From Massospora cicadina (taxonomy: Eukaryota > Entomophthoromycota > Entomophthoromycetes > Entomophthorales > Entomophthoraceae): a DNA stretch of 64,000 nucleotides. Shown one piece after another: positions 10,805-20,405 of the stretch (position 1 is its first letter; every line of letters begins with the position of its first letter). The notes under the pieces are model-generated. The model did not search any database. It had not been told where the DNA came from and was given only the letters and a program-made list of their open reading frames with translations. The DNA lies in contig JAKSZP010006629.1 in assembly GCA_022478985.1 (NCBI GenBank), positions 1-64,000 of the forward strand, written 5' to 3'. The position numbers and the translations under genes are program-made.

Positions 10805-11397
10805 TCAGACTTGGGAGCCCCTAATGAGATATTCAAGCTGATCAATTCGGCATTCACTCTCCAGTATACAGGCTTGAGCTTTGAACTCAGTTCCAGAACA
10901 TTGAGAGGTCTTGAAGATCAGAGGGACCCAATGCCCTAGTAGGGATAGTAAGCCGCCATAATAATGGAGTACTGCTGAATAGTCACAAAGGAACTGAGTC
11001 CTGAGGAGCAGGTCATAGCTAAGGTTACCCAGCGTGACAGCAGGGGTATTTACAGCAAGCTTTCCAAACCGCAATGGTAGTGAGGAATAAGCCCCTATAG
11101 ATTGGGTACATTGAGGGCCAGCCATGACATAAACATATAGTGTGGCATATCTGGAGCGATCCTGACACGCATTAGCTTGGATTATATGATGTTCACAGAG
11201 GAGCCACTGTCAACTATGGCAAGGACTAAAATTTTATGAACTTGAACTGCAACCTGGGTAACAAGACTTCTGAACTGGGGCGGCAGCATGAGGAACATGG
11301 GAGAGTCAATGGAAGAAAAATAAGCAGTATCAATTTCTTTATTATCATTGTATACCAAAACTTCTTCTCCAGGTACAATAGCTCCTGGTTCATTCAA
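10805..11397 (-). pseudogene. Y aspartic protease region
   Basis: The piece 11397-11182 ends with LVLAIVDSGSSVNII, a retropepsin active site (DSG) with the catalytic Asp kept. The piece 11125-10805 continues with LGNLSYDLLLRTQFLCDYSA, equivalent to the flap and the ILG-x-D-W-type closing motif. A stop and a short gap lie between them. Protease would cut the Gag-Pol polyprotein. Confidence 0.75.
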
Positions 11398-11439
11398 GGT
11401 TATGGAGGATTCTTAGGATGGTTAGGGATGTCAGCATGA

Positions 11440-13530
11440 AGCGCCTCGTCATTCATTCTGACAGCCATTTTACCACCTCCTCAGCAAGTCGTTTTCAACA
11501 GGTCTTGGCACTGTGTCTAAAACCATTAAAGTAAGTGCATCAATGTTGAGGACTTTTCTGGTTTTTGACCACATGGACTATAGGACGGTTAGAGGAGCCT
11601 GTAAATGTAGCTTTAAGTGTAGAGTCGACTTAGGGATCTTGTTAAGCGCTTCCTTGATTTCCAGATACAGGTAAACCCATTTTTTTTCCCACTCATATGC
11701 ATTTGAACCTCAGGGTAGGATTCCAACGTGGAGATGACAGCGTAATAGCATCATCCAGGGTGATATGTTTGTAGTGACTAAGAGTTATGCCTGGGCATAA
11801 AAACAGTTGGAAAACTCCATGAGGCTTTCTCCTTTTTTCAGGCGGATACCCATGAATGCCTGTTTTGGTTGGCCAGGGTTTAATTGCTGCCAAACTCTTA
11901 GATTAAGGCTGTATGGACCTGTTCACAGGTGTTGCACTCCTTCAAATGGGGAGTTATGATATACCAGGTAGTTCTATATAGACAGGAGTGGATATTCTTT
12001 ACCTTCTGCTAGTTGGTGTCCTCCTCCATGGAAATCTTATATGCATACAGGAAGGAGGCAATGCTTTCCTATCCAGGGATGAACCTTTCTTTAAAACTAG
12101 TGAAAAGTTAGTTACAATAGGAGTGGAAAGAGTGTTAACACCAGGGATGGCCGCTGGCTCTGAAATCTTGTTTCCGCATAGTTGCATGGGGCATGCTGGT
12201 CTAGACATCACCGAAAATCCTCAAAATCCTTTTGGATGTCATCCCAATTTTGGTTGAGGAAGGAAACAAAAGCCTTATTTTCAAGTTGATCCTTCAGGGA
12301 TTAAATGTCGGCGCCCTGAAGTGAAGCCGGCTCTTGAGGGTAGTCAAACAGGTTTTAATCCTCAACAAGTTTGTTTGAGCGAAAAGATGCAAGTATTGGA
12401 AAGCTTGGTGGAGGCACTGATGTTGTCCATTTCGTCCAACAGTGCCTCAATGGAGACCCTAGGGTCAAGGGGGACTCCATCCACTCATATTTTGCATCCC
12501 TGAGATACATCCTGAATTTGATCATGTAGGTCATCCAAGGCTGTTATCACATCCTTCCGCCATGGGTCCTCAGGGCCATCAAAATAGTAGGTGCTGAGGG
12601 ACCTGGGGGCCCAGGAGGTCCACGGGGACCCTCTGGCCCTTTATGTCCTACATGCCCTTTTAGCCTTCAGGCCCCCTAGGCCCTTCAGGACCTTCACTCC
12701 TGGAGGGGTAGTCATGAGAGGCTAGCTCATGATAGTATTGTTTCAGGGATTATATCAGATCCTCAACTTGGAGGAGCGCTGATTAAATGTTACCTCAAGA
12801 AGTTGGACGTTCTGACGCAGTTAGTCCTCAAGAAAGCCAGAGATCCCATTAACACCACACTTTGGTCTCAGACCTCGTTGATCAACTGTCAATTATTAAT
12901 AATGGCCTCACGGTTGTTGTGAACAAAGGAGGATGCTGAATTTTAAAAATTGACGATGTGAGTGTGCAGGGCCTGAGCGAGCTCCGGTTTTTGGGAGACC
13001 TTTTGATGGTACAACCCAACTAGTTGGAGTAGGTGATGAATAGCTGGGTGAAAAAAGTTGTGGAGGTAGGGTTCATAACCCAGTAAAAGTTCTCCTGATG
13101 GTTGTTGGGACAAGTTGTAAAGGTCCCACATGGTAGAGGGGATGGAAGAGGCATGTGTAAGGCACCAGCTTGGAGGTGACTTTCATTATGATATGGAGTA
13201 AAAAGTCCTTGAAATTATATCCAGTTAGGTTTGTGGTCACTGGTGCTCCCACCATGAGGACCTGTGTAAGGTGAGCAAGAAGAGAGTAACGTTCTAATGA
13301 TTTCTGAAACGCTTTATAATCATGTACACCACTATATATCCTAGAAGGAAAATGGGTGCATAGTGGTACATGAAAGGTGGAATGTTTGAGGTCTTGGTGT
13401 AAAGTTCTCCCTTTGGCAAGTTATTCAATAAGAAGTTCGATAATGGGTTCTGGTTTAGAGGTGGCAAGTGAGCCTGGGCAGTTGGCATCACAATATTTAC
13501 CAGCACATTGGATAGGAAGAACTGCAATAA
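11440..13530 (-). pseudogene. Y Gag region with collagen-like repeat
   Basis: The minus strand holds coherent but frameshifted pieces: 13527-13294, 13255-13073, 13131-12943, a Gly-X-Y stretch near 12700-12600, and 11893-11693. The first has a hydrophobic run (YAPIFLLGYIVVYMII). The Gly-X-Y stretch reads EGPEGPRGPEG, then after a one-base shift KGHVGHKGPEGPRGPPGPPGP. I recognise no zinc knuckle. Collagen-like Gag sequences are known from mushroom Ty3 elements; the hydrophobic segment is unexpected for a capsid protein. Confidence 0.6.
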
Positions 13531-13539
13531 AAGTACTAG

Positions 13540-14040
13540 GTTTCAAATAATCATAACTAATATAAAAGATAATAAAGATCAAATTGTATTGAAATCCTTT
13601 ATGCTAGCTTAAGATTACTCTTAGCTAGCCTGGTTTATATATATTATAAGAATTGAGGGTAGATCACCTCAGTTGATTAGGGATGTAAGGCAATAAAATG
13701 TTGTATTGAGGGTAGATTACCTCAATTGATTAGGGATGTAAGGTAATAAATTGATGCATTGAGGGTACTGCACAATGCACTTCAGTTTTAGAGTCCATAT
13801 GACCCCAAAATTGCGTGGGAAGACCCTAAATGCGACTATAATTAAAGAAAATTCCTAAAAATGGATGATGACAATAATTAAATTTGAATTGAACCAAATC
13901 AAACAAATGTCTTATCTCAAATTGAATCGAACCAAATAAAGTGAATTAAAAAATTAATCGAATTTGAATATCTAGCAAAATTAGAAAAATGACACTCAGT
14001 TAAAAAGAACTGGAAATTGTTCAGGATCACAATCCTGACA
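13540..14040. repeat. AT-rich insert with 53-bp tandem repeat in the Y leader
   Basis: A 53-bp unit beginning ATTGAGGGTAGAT is repeated 2.2 times (starts at 13652, 13705 and 13758). It lies in about 500 bases of AT-rich sequence between the apparent Gag start (14156-14010) and the rest of Gag (13527 onward). The right edge on the minus strand begins TGTCAGGATT, the same ten bases that start the Y LTR. This may be a small insertion rather than original leader sequence. Confidence 0.55.
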
Positions 14041-14156
14041 GCATGGGAACGGCTGGAGCGGGCACCCATGGAGTAGATGCCTTTTATTAATTGTTGGACA
14101 ACATCATTAAGTTTCTTGTACTGAAAATGGTACTGACTTCCATTAATAGAGGGCAA
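14041..14156 (-). pseudogene. Possible N-terminal Gag exon or start of Y
   Basis: A minus-strand frame starts at 14156 (MPSINGSQYHFQYKKLN, then DVVQQLIKGIYSMGAR). It is protein-like as far as about 14040 and then runs into AT-rich sequence. It is 199 bases after the 5' LTR, a normal place for a Gag start. Nothing else identifies it. Confidence 0.4.
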
Positions 14157-14333
14157 GGAGAACTGGAATGCGGCCTAGAATTCTACCCTTTCAGGTCGAG
14201 CAGGTGGTATTTTATATTGTGAGATACTGATCCATTAGGCAACGCTGCTTGACCAACCAGCGTATTGGTTTTCAGGGCTGCTAGTATTTTCCATTGTTTG
14301 TGATAGACGTTTTCACTTATGACAGCTCAGAGC

Positions 14334-14350
14334 CCCTTTGGTTAGCACCA
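14334..14350 (-). promoter_or_regulatory. Y primer binding site
   Basis: Four bases after the 5' LTR end (CGCTGACA on the minus strand) comes TGGTGCTAACCAAAGGG. It starts with TGG, the complement of a tRNA CCA end. The first seven bases are the same as in the Z and T primer sites. I cannot name the tRNA with certainty. Confidence 0.65.
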
Positions 14351-14354
14351 TTTT

Positions 14355-14759
14355 TGTCAGCGTTACAGTTCATTAGACTGTCGCTGAGGTCCAAAGGTGG
14401 CTCAAAGCTGCAAGTCCACAAATTGGTCAAGAAGAAACGGAAAAATGGTTAGAATACCAAATTTTAGGTTAAAAGGTATCAATATTTATAGGGTGAGTGG
14501 GGACATGGTGCCTTGAGGATCGTTGCATCCCCATCCATTCAGGATCTTTCCTGGTCTTCCTGATTGACCGCCTCATGGGCATCCTAAATGTATTTTGCTG
14601 CCCACCTGACCAAATCTGTGGAAACGCAGCCCCATGTGACTCAGGAATTGGGGATGAGAATCCTGAAGTCATTTTTGTTCAGATAGGTTCAAGAGTGGAC
14701 ATGTTATGGCTCAATTTGGAAATGGGAATTTGATTTTCTCATTATCTCAAATCCTGAAA
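14355..14759 (-). repeat. Y 5' LTR
   Basis: Pairs with 7366-7775 over its full length. The outer end reads TTTCAGGATT on the minus strand where the other LTR has TGTCAGGATT, so one terminal base has changed. It is flanked by the target duplication CCCCA at 14760-14764. Confidence 0.9.
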
Positions 14760-15016
14760 CCCCACTCACCGAGAAATTGAAGCAAAACAACATTTTTAAT
14801 CAAAAGCTGGTTCATTTTAATGCACATGCTGTAGTATAGGGATGAACTTCTCTAAGATCCCTAGAACCAACCTGGCATAACTCGCCTTAACCCAGCGTTG
14901 TTCCAAGGTATGTTTAAGGTCAAGTAGGCCTGCCAACTTCACTAATTTTTCCTCCTGACATGCAGCTTTATCCTTGGTACTTTTATCCATTATCATGTCA
15001 TTCTCAAACCATGACA
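14760..15016 (-). repeat. X1 5' LTR, outer part
   Basis: This continues the X1 5' LTR from 7365 and aligns with 2225-2474 and with 20406-20655. It begins TGTCATGG at 15016 on the minus strand, next to the Z1 RNase H sequence. It contains the frame reading KLVKLAGLLDLKHTLEQRW (15245-14817 piece, lower half), the LTR peptide shared by all three X LTRs. Confidence 0.85.
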
Positions 15017-15480
15017 GATTGTTGGTAATAGCAAGAGACAGTCCATAATCTGGTGTTTTGCCTCTGGCCACTGTACAAGCTTTGAAGTCATAGGCTTGGA
15101 CCTTCAGGGCCCATCGTGCAAGCCAACCTTCATGTTCCTGCGGATTCTGCAGCCACCGCAGAGATTCATAATTTGTGACCGCTTTGAATTTAACCACATG
15201 AAGGTATACCATAACTGTTAATATGCATATATCACCGCTAAGCACTCCCGCTCAGTCATAGTATAATTACATTCATGAAAATTTAGGCTGTGGCTATAAA
15301 ATGCACAGGGTGCTCCACACTATTGTTATCCTCCTGGGATAATAACTCCCTACAGCGGAAAGTGAAGTGCACGTTTGCACAATAAATTCTTTTATCAAAA
15401 TTAGGGTATTGTAAAACTGGCACGCTAGCCAACGCAGTTTTCAGAATAACAAAAGCATTTTGTAACGTTCAGTCATGTCA
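15017..15480 (-). pseudogene. Z1 RNase H
   Basis: The upper half of the frame 15245-14817 reads KAVTNYESLRWLQNP and then WALKVQAYDFKACTVARGKTP with DYGLSL after it. Relatives have TDH...L and ADxLSR, so Asp-His has become Asn-Tyr and Ala-Asp has changed. Both first changes are transitions. The next residues lie at 1576, beyond X1. Z2 has the matching region at 54655-55030. Confidence 0.8.
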
Positions 15481-16130
15481 AAGGTAGCGTTTTTCAATAG
15501 CTCAAAGAGTGGAGCCCCAATACATCTGAAGCTAGGGATGAACTGCCATTAGTAACCAACCATCCCAAAAACACTTAGACATCTCTATTATTACTAGGCC
15601 AAGTCACCTTATATATAGCTTCTACCTTGGCTGGCCGAGGTTTAAGCCCTTTTGAGTCTACTACAAACTTGAAGTATTCTAATTGCTCCTTAAAAAGTGG
15701 CATTTCCAAAGCTTATATCTATATTAGCATCAGTCAGTTGTCGGACACTTGTTCTAAGTAGTCTAGATGCTCTGTGAGTGTCTGTGAGAACACAATGATG
15801 TTGTTGAAGTAGACTAGAATGCAGGACAGCTTTAGGTCCCCCAAGTTGTTGTCCATAGCCCGCTGTAACGTAGCTGGGGCATTGCACAAACCCTGTGGCA
15901 TATGTTAAGGCTGAAACAACCTCTTTAAGGTGAAATAGCGCACTTTTCCTATTCCGCCACTAGCAACTCAATTTTCCAGTACCCAATATCAAATCCATAG
16001 TTGAAAATAGTTGGAATCGTCCAAACGATCTAGATTGTCAACAATTTGTGAAAGTGGATATGAATCTTTCTTGTGATACTATTAAGCTTCTGGTAGTCGA
16101 TTACTAATTGGTTAGTGCCATTCTTTTTCT
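15480..16130 (-). pseudogene. Z1 reverse transcriptase (YFNN)
   Basis: The minus strand carries a Ty3 reverse transcriptase in broken frames. HMPQGLCNAPATLQRA lies at about 15850-15900, followed by LGDLKLSCILVYFNNIIVFSQ with YFNN at 15800-15811 where YFDD is needed. VDSKGLKPRPAKVEAI comes after it. Both catalytic Asp codons have become Asn by G-to-A change, so the enzyme would be dead even without the stops. Z2 has the same order at 53800-54480. Confidence 0.85.
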
Positions 16131-16208
16131 TGACAATTAGCACCGGTGATGCCCAGAGACTCTTTAATGGCACTAACATCCTCTGTTCAATCAATTTGTC
16201 CACGTCCT

Positions 16209-16829
16209 CTAATACAACTTCTTCTGAGGCTCTCGAGAAACAGACAGGCTGGGACTATATGGGTGGGTGGTCAGTATCCAATAATGCAAAACTCTGTGTG
16301 CACATCCCAAATTATGGTCATAGTATGCAAAAATTCCTCTGTATTTGTCAAACAGCGCCATCACCCTATCTTTCTGATCCTCCAACAGCCCAGCTAAGGC
16401 CTCATGTGGAACCAGGGTCATTACAATGGATGGAATTCTTACAGGTAGGCTGAGGTCCTTCCAATACCCAAAATCATGAATACGGCGCACCTCAACAATA
16501 GGAGTCAGCCGTAGATAAGCCACCACTTGGTGCCTTTTGACCATTATAGACTCCATCTATAGGTTTGCTATCAACACTTTAACTTCCCATGAACTGGTAA
16601 CAGTAGCCCAGAAGCCACATGGGATCTGAGCTGAGAATGCTGGTAGGGCTCCACAATTTCCTCCATATAGCCCTTCAGGGACATCTATTTTAAGCTCTGT
16701 CCCCACTATGACCTGATGCCCAGAAGGTATACATAAAGTGTTCGCAGCCCAGAGTGGAATTCCATTATATTCATAAATCTGGGTAGGCAGAGCCCTGGTC
16801 CTCCGCTTCATTTTGCCAATATTTAACAA
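16209..16829 (-). pseudogene. Z1 linker between protease and RT
   Basis: Two minus-strand pieces, 16829-16557 and 16556-16209, are in adjacent frames. The second contains VVAYLRLTPIVEVRRIHDFG, which matches VVAYLHLIPIDEIHHIHNFG in Z2 (53510-53570). It ends in the lead-in to the reverse transcriptase. The first contains IPSGHQVIVGTELKIDVPEG, matching Z2 near 53320. Their role is structural spacing in the polyprotein; I see no catalytic motif. Confidence 0.75.
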
Positions 16830-17049
16830 AATTCACAACGTCATTATACACGAGATTAATTTGATTGGTTTGGATTGGGTACTTCAGGACTCCATTGGAG
16901 GTAAAATGAATGGGGATCCGTTAGCCCAAAATATTGAAGGTTTTTTCTGCCATATTTACAACCACCCCAAATTGCCACATGAATGCAGCCCTGATCAACT
17001 TATCATAATTATTGTTGGGAAGAACCACCGCTGGTGTGGATGCACTGAC

Positions 17050-17290
17050 TAAGCTAAACCTCAGAGGCAACGCACTGCGAGCGCCCTCTGGCACAGTGCT
17101 ATGTGCCCCTCGCAGTCCTATATACTACTCAGTATTCCACATCAGGCTTCAGCGGAAGCTTATCCATGAGTTTGGTGGGTATGATATTAACAGGAGCACC
17201 AGTATTTATAAATGCCCAGATTTTGGTATTTTGTACAAAAATATAACAGTAGGTACACTCTGAATATGAAGAACCATTGGCGTTTATTAC
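17050..17290 (-). pseudogene. Z1 aspartic protease
   Basis: On the minus strand the sequence reads INTGAPVNIIPTKLM (about 17160-17210). The frame fits a retropepsin active site except that Asp of DTG is Asn. A later block contains RGAHSTVPEGARSALPLRFSL, matching Z2 (52930-52985) closely. This shows common descent of Z1 and Z2. Confidence 0.7.
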
Positions 17291-17689
17291 AGTAACATCC
17301 AAGGGCTTTTTGTTATCCAGAAAGTGATAATACCAATGCCCACATGAGGATACTCTTGAGTAATTTTCTCTACTAGAATCGCCACGTTCACCCCCTCTAG
17401 AGCTGCGACATTTGGTGAGGGTCCTGCTTCAACTGCACCATTTTGCTCGAGAATTTTCTAGGCGTATGGTTTTTGTACCTCATGGCGGAACTCTGAAGCT
17501 GCATTATTTTGAAATCTCCCTCAGTATAGAATGAGATATTGTAGGGTATTTGTTGATATAATAAGTCATTGGGGTGAGTACTGGGATTGACACAAAGCGA
17601 TTCATTGGAATCATCAGGGACAAATAAATTTGGATTAGTGGAAGTAGAGCGTCCTATCTCTACTACGCTTGAACTTTTCCTTTTTCAAT

Positions 17690-18705
17690 AAGGGTGGCCA
17701 GTACTGCATGAACATGTGGGTTACCTGGGCAACTAGCCGCATAATGTCCTCTTTGGTTGCACAAGAAATAAGCATTCATAAATGGCTCACATCTCCGTAT
17801 CACCCCCAAAGGTCCAAATCAGAAGTTAAATGATGGATTTAAATTTAGCTGAGGATGAGCCAATTGAGCATAAGGAGGCTGTAAAGGACCCGTCCAGTGT
17901 TAAATTGTTGAGTATTACTCAATGGATTATAACTGAGTTGCTGTCAATCAGTTCTTTCCAAGCTTGAGTAGCAGCCACAGGGACTTTTCATTCCACATTG
18001 GGAGAGCTAAAAGTGACATATAGGTGACATAAATAATTGATAATTTTAAGCAGGGATACATCATTCTACAAGACTGCTGCCACAGTAATAAAGAGTTAGC
18101 AGTATGGCTTCGCCTCAGTCATTACAATCCCCATGTCGCCCTCTGATAACATCCCTGACCTATTAACACAAGTGCTTCATCAGTGAAGCGTTCACCAAAC
18201 TCTATGAGTGACTTGTTCCAGTAAAACTAATAGTTAAAAACTCAACCTTTTGTTGTGACATCTTTGTTACGCTGCCAAATAACTGCAGCACCATCTCATT
18301 TACCTCCTGGTAAGTAACAGAGCTGCTTGGGAGGTAACACATAACTTTGTCAGCGCTTCTGACATCAAAGGATGAAATCAACAGCTTAGCCTTATGCTGA
18401 TTTTGGAGTCCCCTCCACTGCAAATTTGAACCGCTTGAAAACCCCATGTATGTTTCTGTCACATTTAAATGGGGGCAGCTTGTTGATGCAGCCCTTCCCT
18501 CCCTAGCAAACCTATCCAATTTGCGCTCTGTACAGTTTCGCCGCTCTGTAGTTTCATCCAAGCGGTCAGCAAGTTGGTTATCATGGCAATCAACCAAGTG
18601 CAAAAGCCGGAAGGCTTTTTCAAGCTGATCTTTTATACCCTTATTTTCTTGAAAAAGCATTTTCTGCATCTGGAGTAGGGTATCCAAAGCAAGTTTTAGT
18701 TCCAC
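17690..18705 (-). pseudogene. Z1 Gag with degenerate zinc knuckle
   Basis: The frame 18705-18202 (167 residues) starts MELKLALDTLLQMQKMLFQE and is rich in charged residues, helix-like for the first 80, then has TETYMGFSSGS and KLLISSFDVRSADKV. Z2 shows the same Gag (51425-51643). After frame loss a zinc-knuckle remnant CNQRGHYAASC lies near 17700-17745, CX4HX4C with the first Cys missing. Gag would form the virus-like particle and bind the RNA. The start codon follows the primer site by about 100 bases. Confidence 0.8.
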
Positions 18706-18809
18706 ATATTGGGATAACTCAATGAGCTGGGGAAGTACCCCGTCAATTGGAGCCTGTTAGGCCATTACCTGGTTAATATGTGACTCTTCAGTATTTTAAT
18801 CAATGGGCC

Positions 18810-18826
18810 CCCTGTAGTGAGCACCA
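18810..18826 (-). promoter_or_regulatory. Z1 primer binding site
   Basis: The minus strand reads TGGTGCTCACTACAGGG one base after the 5' LTR end (TTATAACA). The same 17 bases serve element T (50069-50085) and, with one change, Z2 (51223-51239). The TGGT start pairs with a tRNA ending ACCA. Confidence 0.8.
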
Positions 18827-18827
18827 T

Positions 18828-19297
18828 TGTTATAAATTTGAGTTAAACTTGATATACGCCAAAGAAGTTGCACAGGATTGAGCCCACTGAGCAACAGACA
18901 AATGATATGGAGATTGTTGGTCTGATAATTAAAATTAATAAACTTATAAAATAACAGGCAATCACCTCAACCACATTACTTTTTTAATACAGCCAGCAGA
19001 TTCTTTATGCATGCACTTCCTTCTTCCTACTATTCACTCTTCTTCTCTATGGTATATAAATACAGACCACCTTCTTGTCTTCCCATCCCTCTCATATCTT
19101 CGTTGCTTGGGCCAATTCTGACTCTTCTGCTTAGCTATTAATCATTTGGTGACTTGTCTGGTTTTACCTCATATTGAGGCTCCAGCGAGATCCACTATAT
19201 TCACCAAATTTACTACCCAAGTTCAAATCCTTCTCCAGCGATTAAGATACAATATGGAAAATAATTAGGCTATATAGGCCAGTCATACCATTTTTCA
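18828..19297 (-). mobile_element. Z1 5' LTR (element Z1 spans 1-19297)
   Basis: 470 bp, TGAAAAATGG to TTATAACA on the minus strand, matching the Z2 LTRs (63427-63916 and the two halves 48654-48886 and 50953-51221). It marks the right end of Z1. The body of Z1 runs leftward off the window with X1 (and Y in it), the solo LTR and a W LTR inserted. Confidence 0.85.
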
Positions 19298-20405
19298 ATA
19301 GTTTTACTCATATTTATAATTGATTAATAGGAAAAGAGAGTTTTATTTTGTCCTTGAAATGACATGTGATTTAAATTCTAGTTGTTTTTTATCAATTTAA
19401 GCTCTTGTGGGAAGCCGTCTGTTTTTTGCTTGCTGGTGCTTTACGCTGGCTGGTTTCCTCAAATGTTTTATAATAAATTTAAATTAAAAATGAAGCGCTA
19501 ATAAAATTTGGGGTTTTATGATTTTATTATAAGCGCGATAAAGGGGAAAATTATACCAATCAATTTCCAACTGTCTAGTATTTAAAGTAATTTCAAGGGT
19601 TGAGTGAGAATTTAGGAATATGTTCAGAATAACATACACAAATCCAAATTAGGAAATATACAGGAATAATATATCATAGCTTGGGAACTCACATCAGGGC
19701 AGTGGAACGAAGGAAGAGGAATTTTGATTGGCCCAAATGTACCCATGATGTAATATTTTTATAAATTTAAGCCAATCACCACCTGAAAAATATATTGCAC
19801 CTTGGGGGACCCCTACCAAGCCTATAAAAAGGGGGCCCAATGAAGGTGCGTTGAAGGACTTCATTGGGGTTGGGGGAGTGCCTTCCAATAATTTCTCAAG
19901 GTATATGGTGAGGTCAGAGTAATCTGATCAGCCAATTTTAATACTAGTGCCCAGATTTCAAACTGGTGTTTCCCAATTAACAGGGCTCCACCAAGAATCA
20001 GCCAGGGACTTTTGGCCAACTTCATTGACTTTCACATCTTTACTATTATTAAATGAACTGTTTTTTTTCGTATTAGATGGTCCCATTAAATGAACTCTTA
20101 ATGACATTGGAATATTGCAAATGGCCAACATTTCCCTTTTTGGTTGAACTCGGCCTACAGCATGCTTATTTTTAGTCTGCAAAATGAAATGTCCACCAGC
20201 TCTTTAAGGGGTACTTTTCAAAATGAATGTACACTTTAGCCAATTTCCTTATACTTTTAGTGACTAAAGGTGCACCTAGTCTGCTATTTTAGAGGTATAT
20301 GGTTTTTATTTGCAATAATACTAATTTTCCACATTTGTTATATTTATAATATTCTTACTTTGGCCTAATGTTTTCTAGCTATCAATACAGTAATTTAGCC
20401 TAAAT
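19298..20405. other. Unassigned spacer with a TATA-like site
   Basis: About 1.1 kb without a recognisable gene. A TATAAAA on the plus strand (19823-19829) sits in GC-rich surroundings and looks like an LTR or Pol II promoter, but I could not find paired ends. A T-run followed by TAGATGGTCCCA (20061-20085) recurs at 41284-41307. Confidence 0.4.

Larger units (their letters stand above)
7366..14759 (-). mobile_element. Y: full-length Ty3/Gypsy element in the X1 LTR
   Basis: The element is 7394 bp with LTRs of 410 bp (7366-7775) and 405 bp (14355-14759), flanked by identical CCCCA (7361-7365 and 14760-14764). The minus-strand order is 5' LTR, primer binding site, Gag region, protease, reverse transcriptase, RNase H, integrase, polypurine tract, 3' LTR. 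I see no chromodomain. The reverse transcriptase keeps its YLDD, but the integrase has lost catalytic residues and the Gag region is broken, so the copy is inactive. It is the youngest layer of the Z1-X1-Y nest. Confidence 0.92.
1577..15016 (-). mobile_element. X1: Ty3/Gypsy chromovirus, split by element Y
   Basis: On the minus strand the order is 5' LTR (15016-14760 plus 7365-6717), Gag remnant, protease, reverse transcriptase, RNase H, integrase, chromodomain, polypurine tract, 3' LTR (2474-1577). The LTRs are about 900 bp and begin TGTCATGG. Element Y (7366-14759) sits in the 5' LTR. X1 lies in Z1: the bases next to its ends are CAATC and TGGTC on the minus strand, and these differ only by transitions, consistent with a decayed 5-bp target duplication. 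All coding parts are broken. A second, truncated copy on the plus strand is X2 (20406-22838). Confidence 0.85.
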
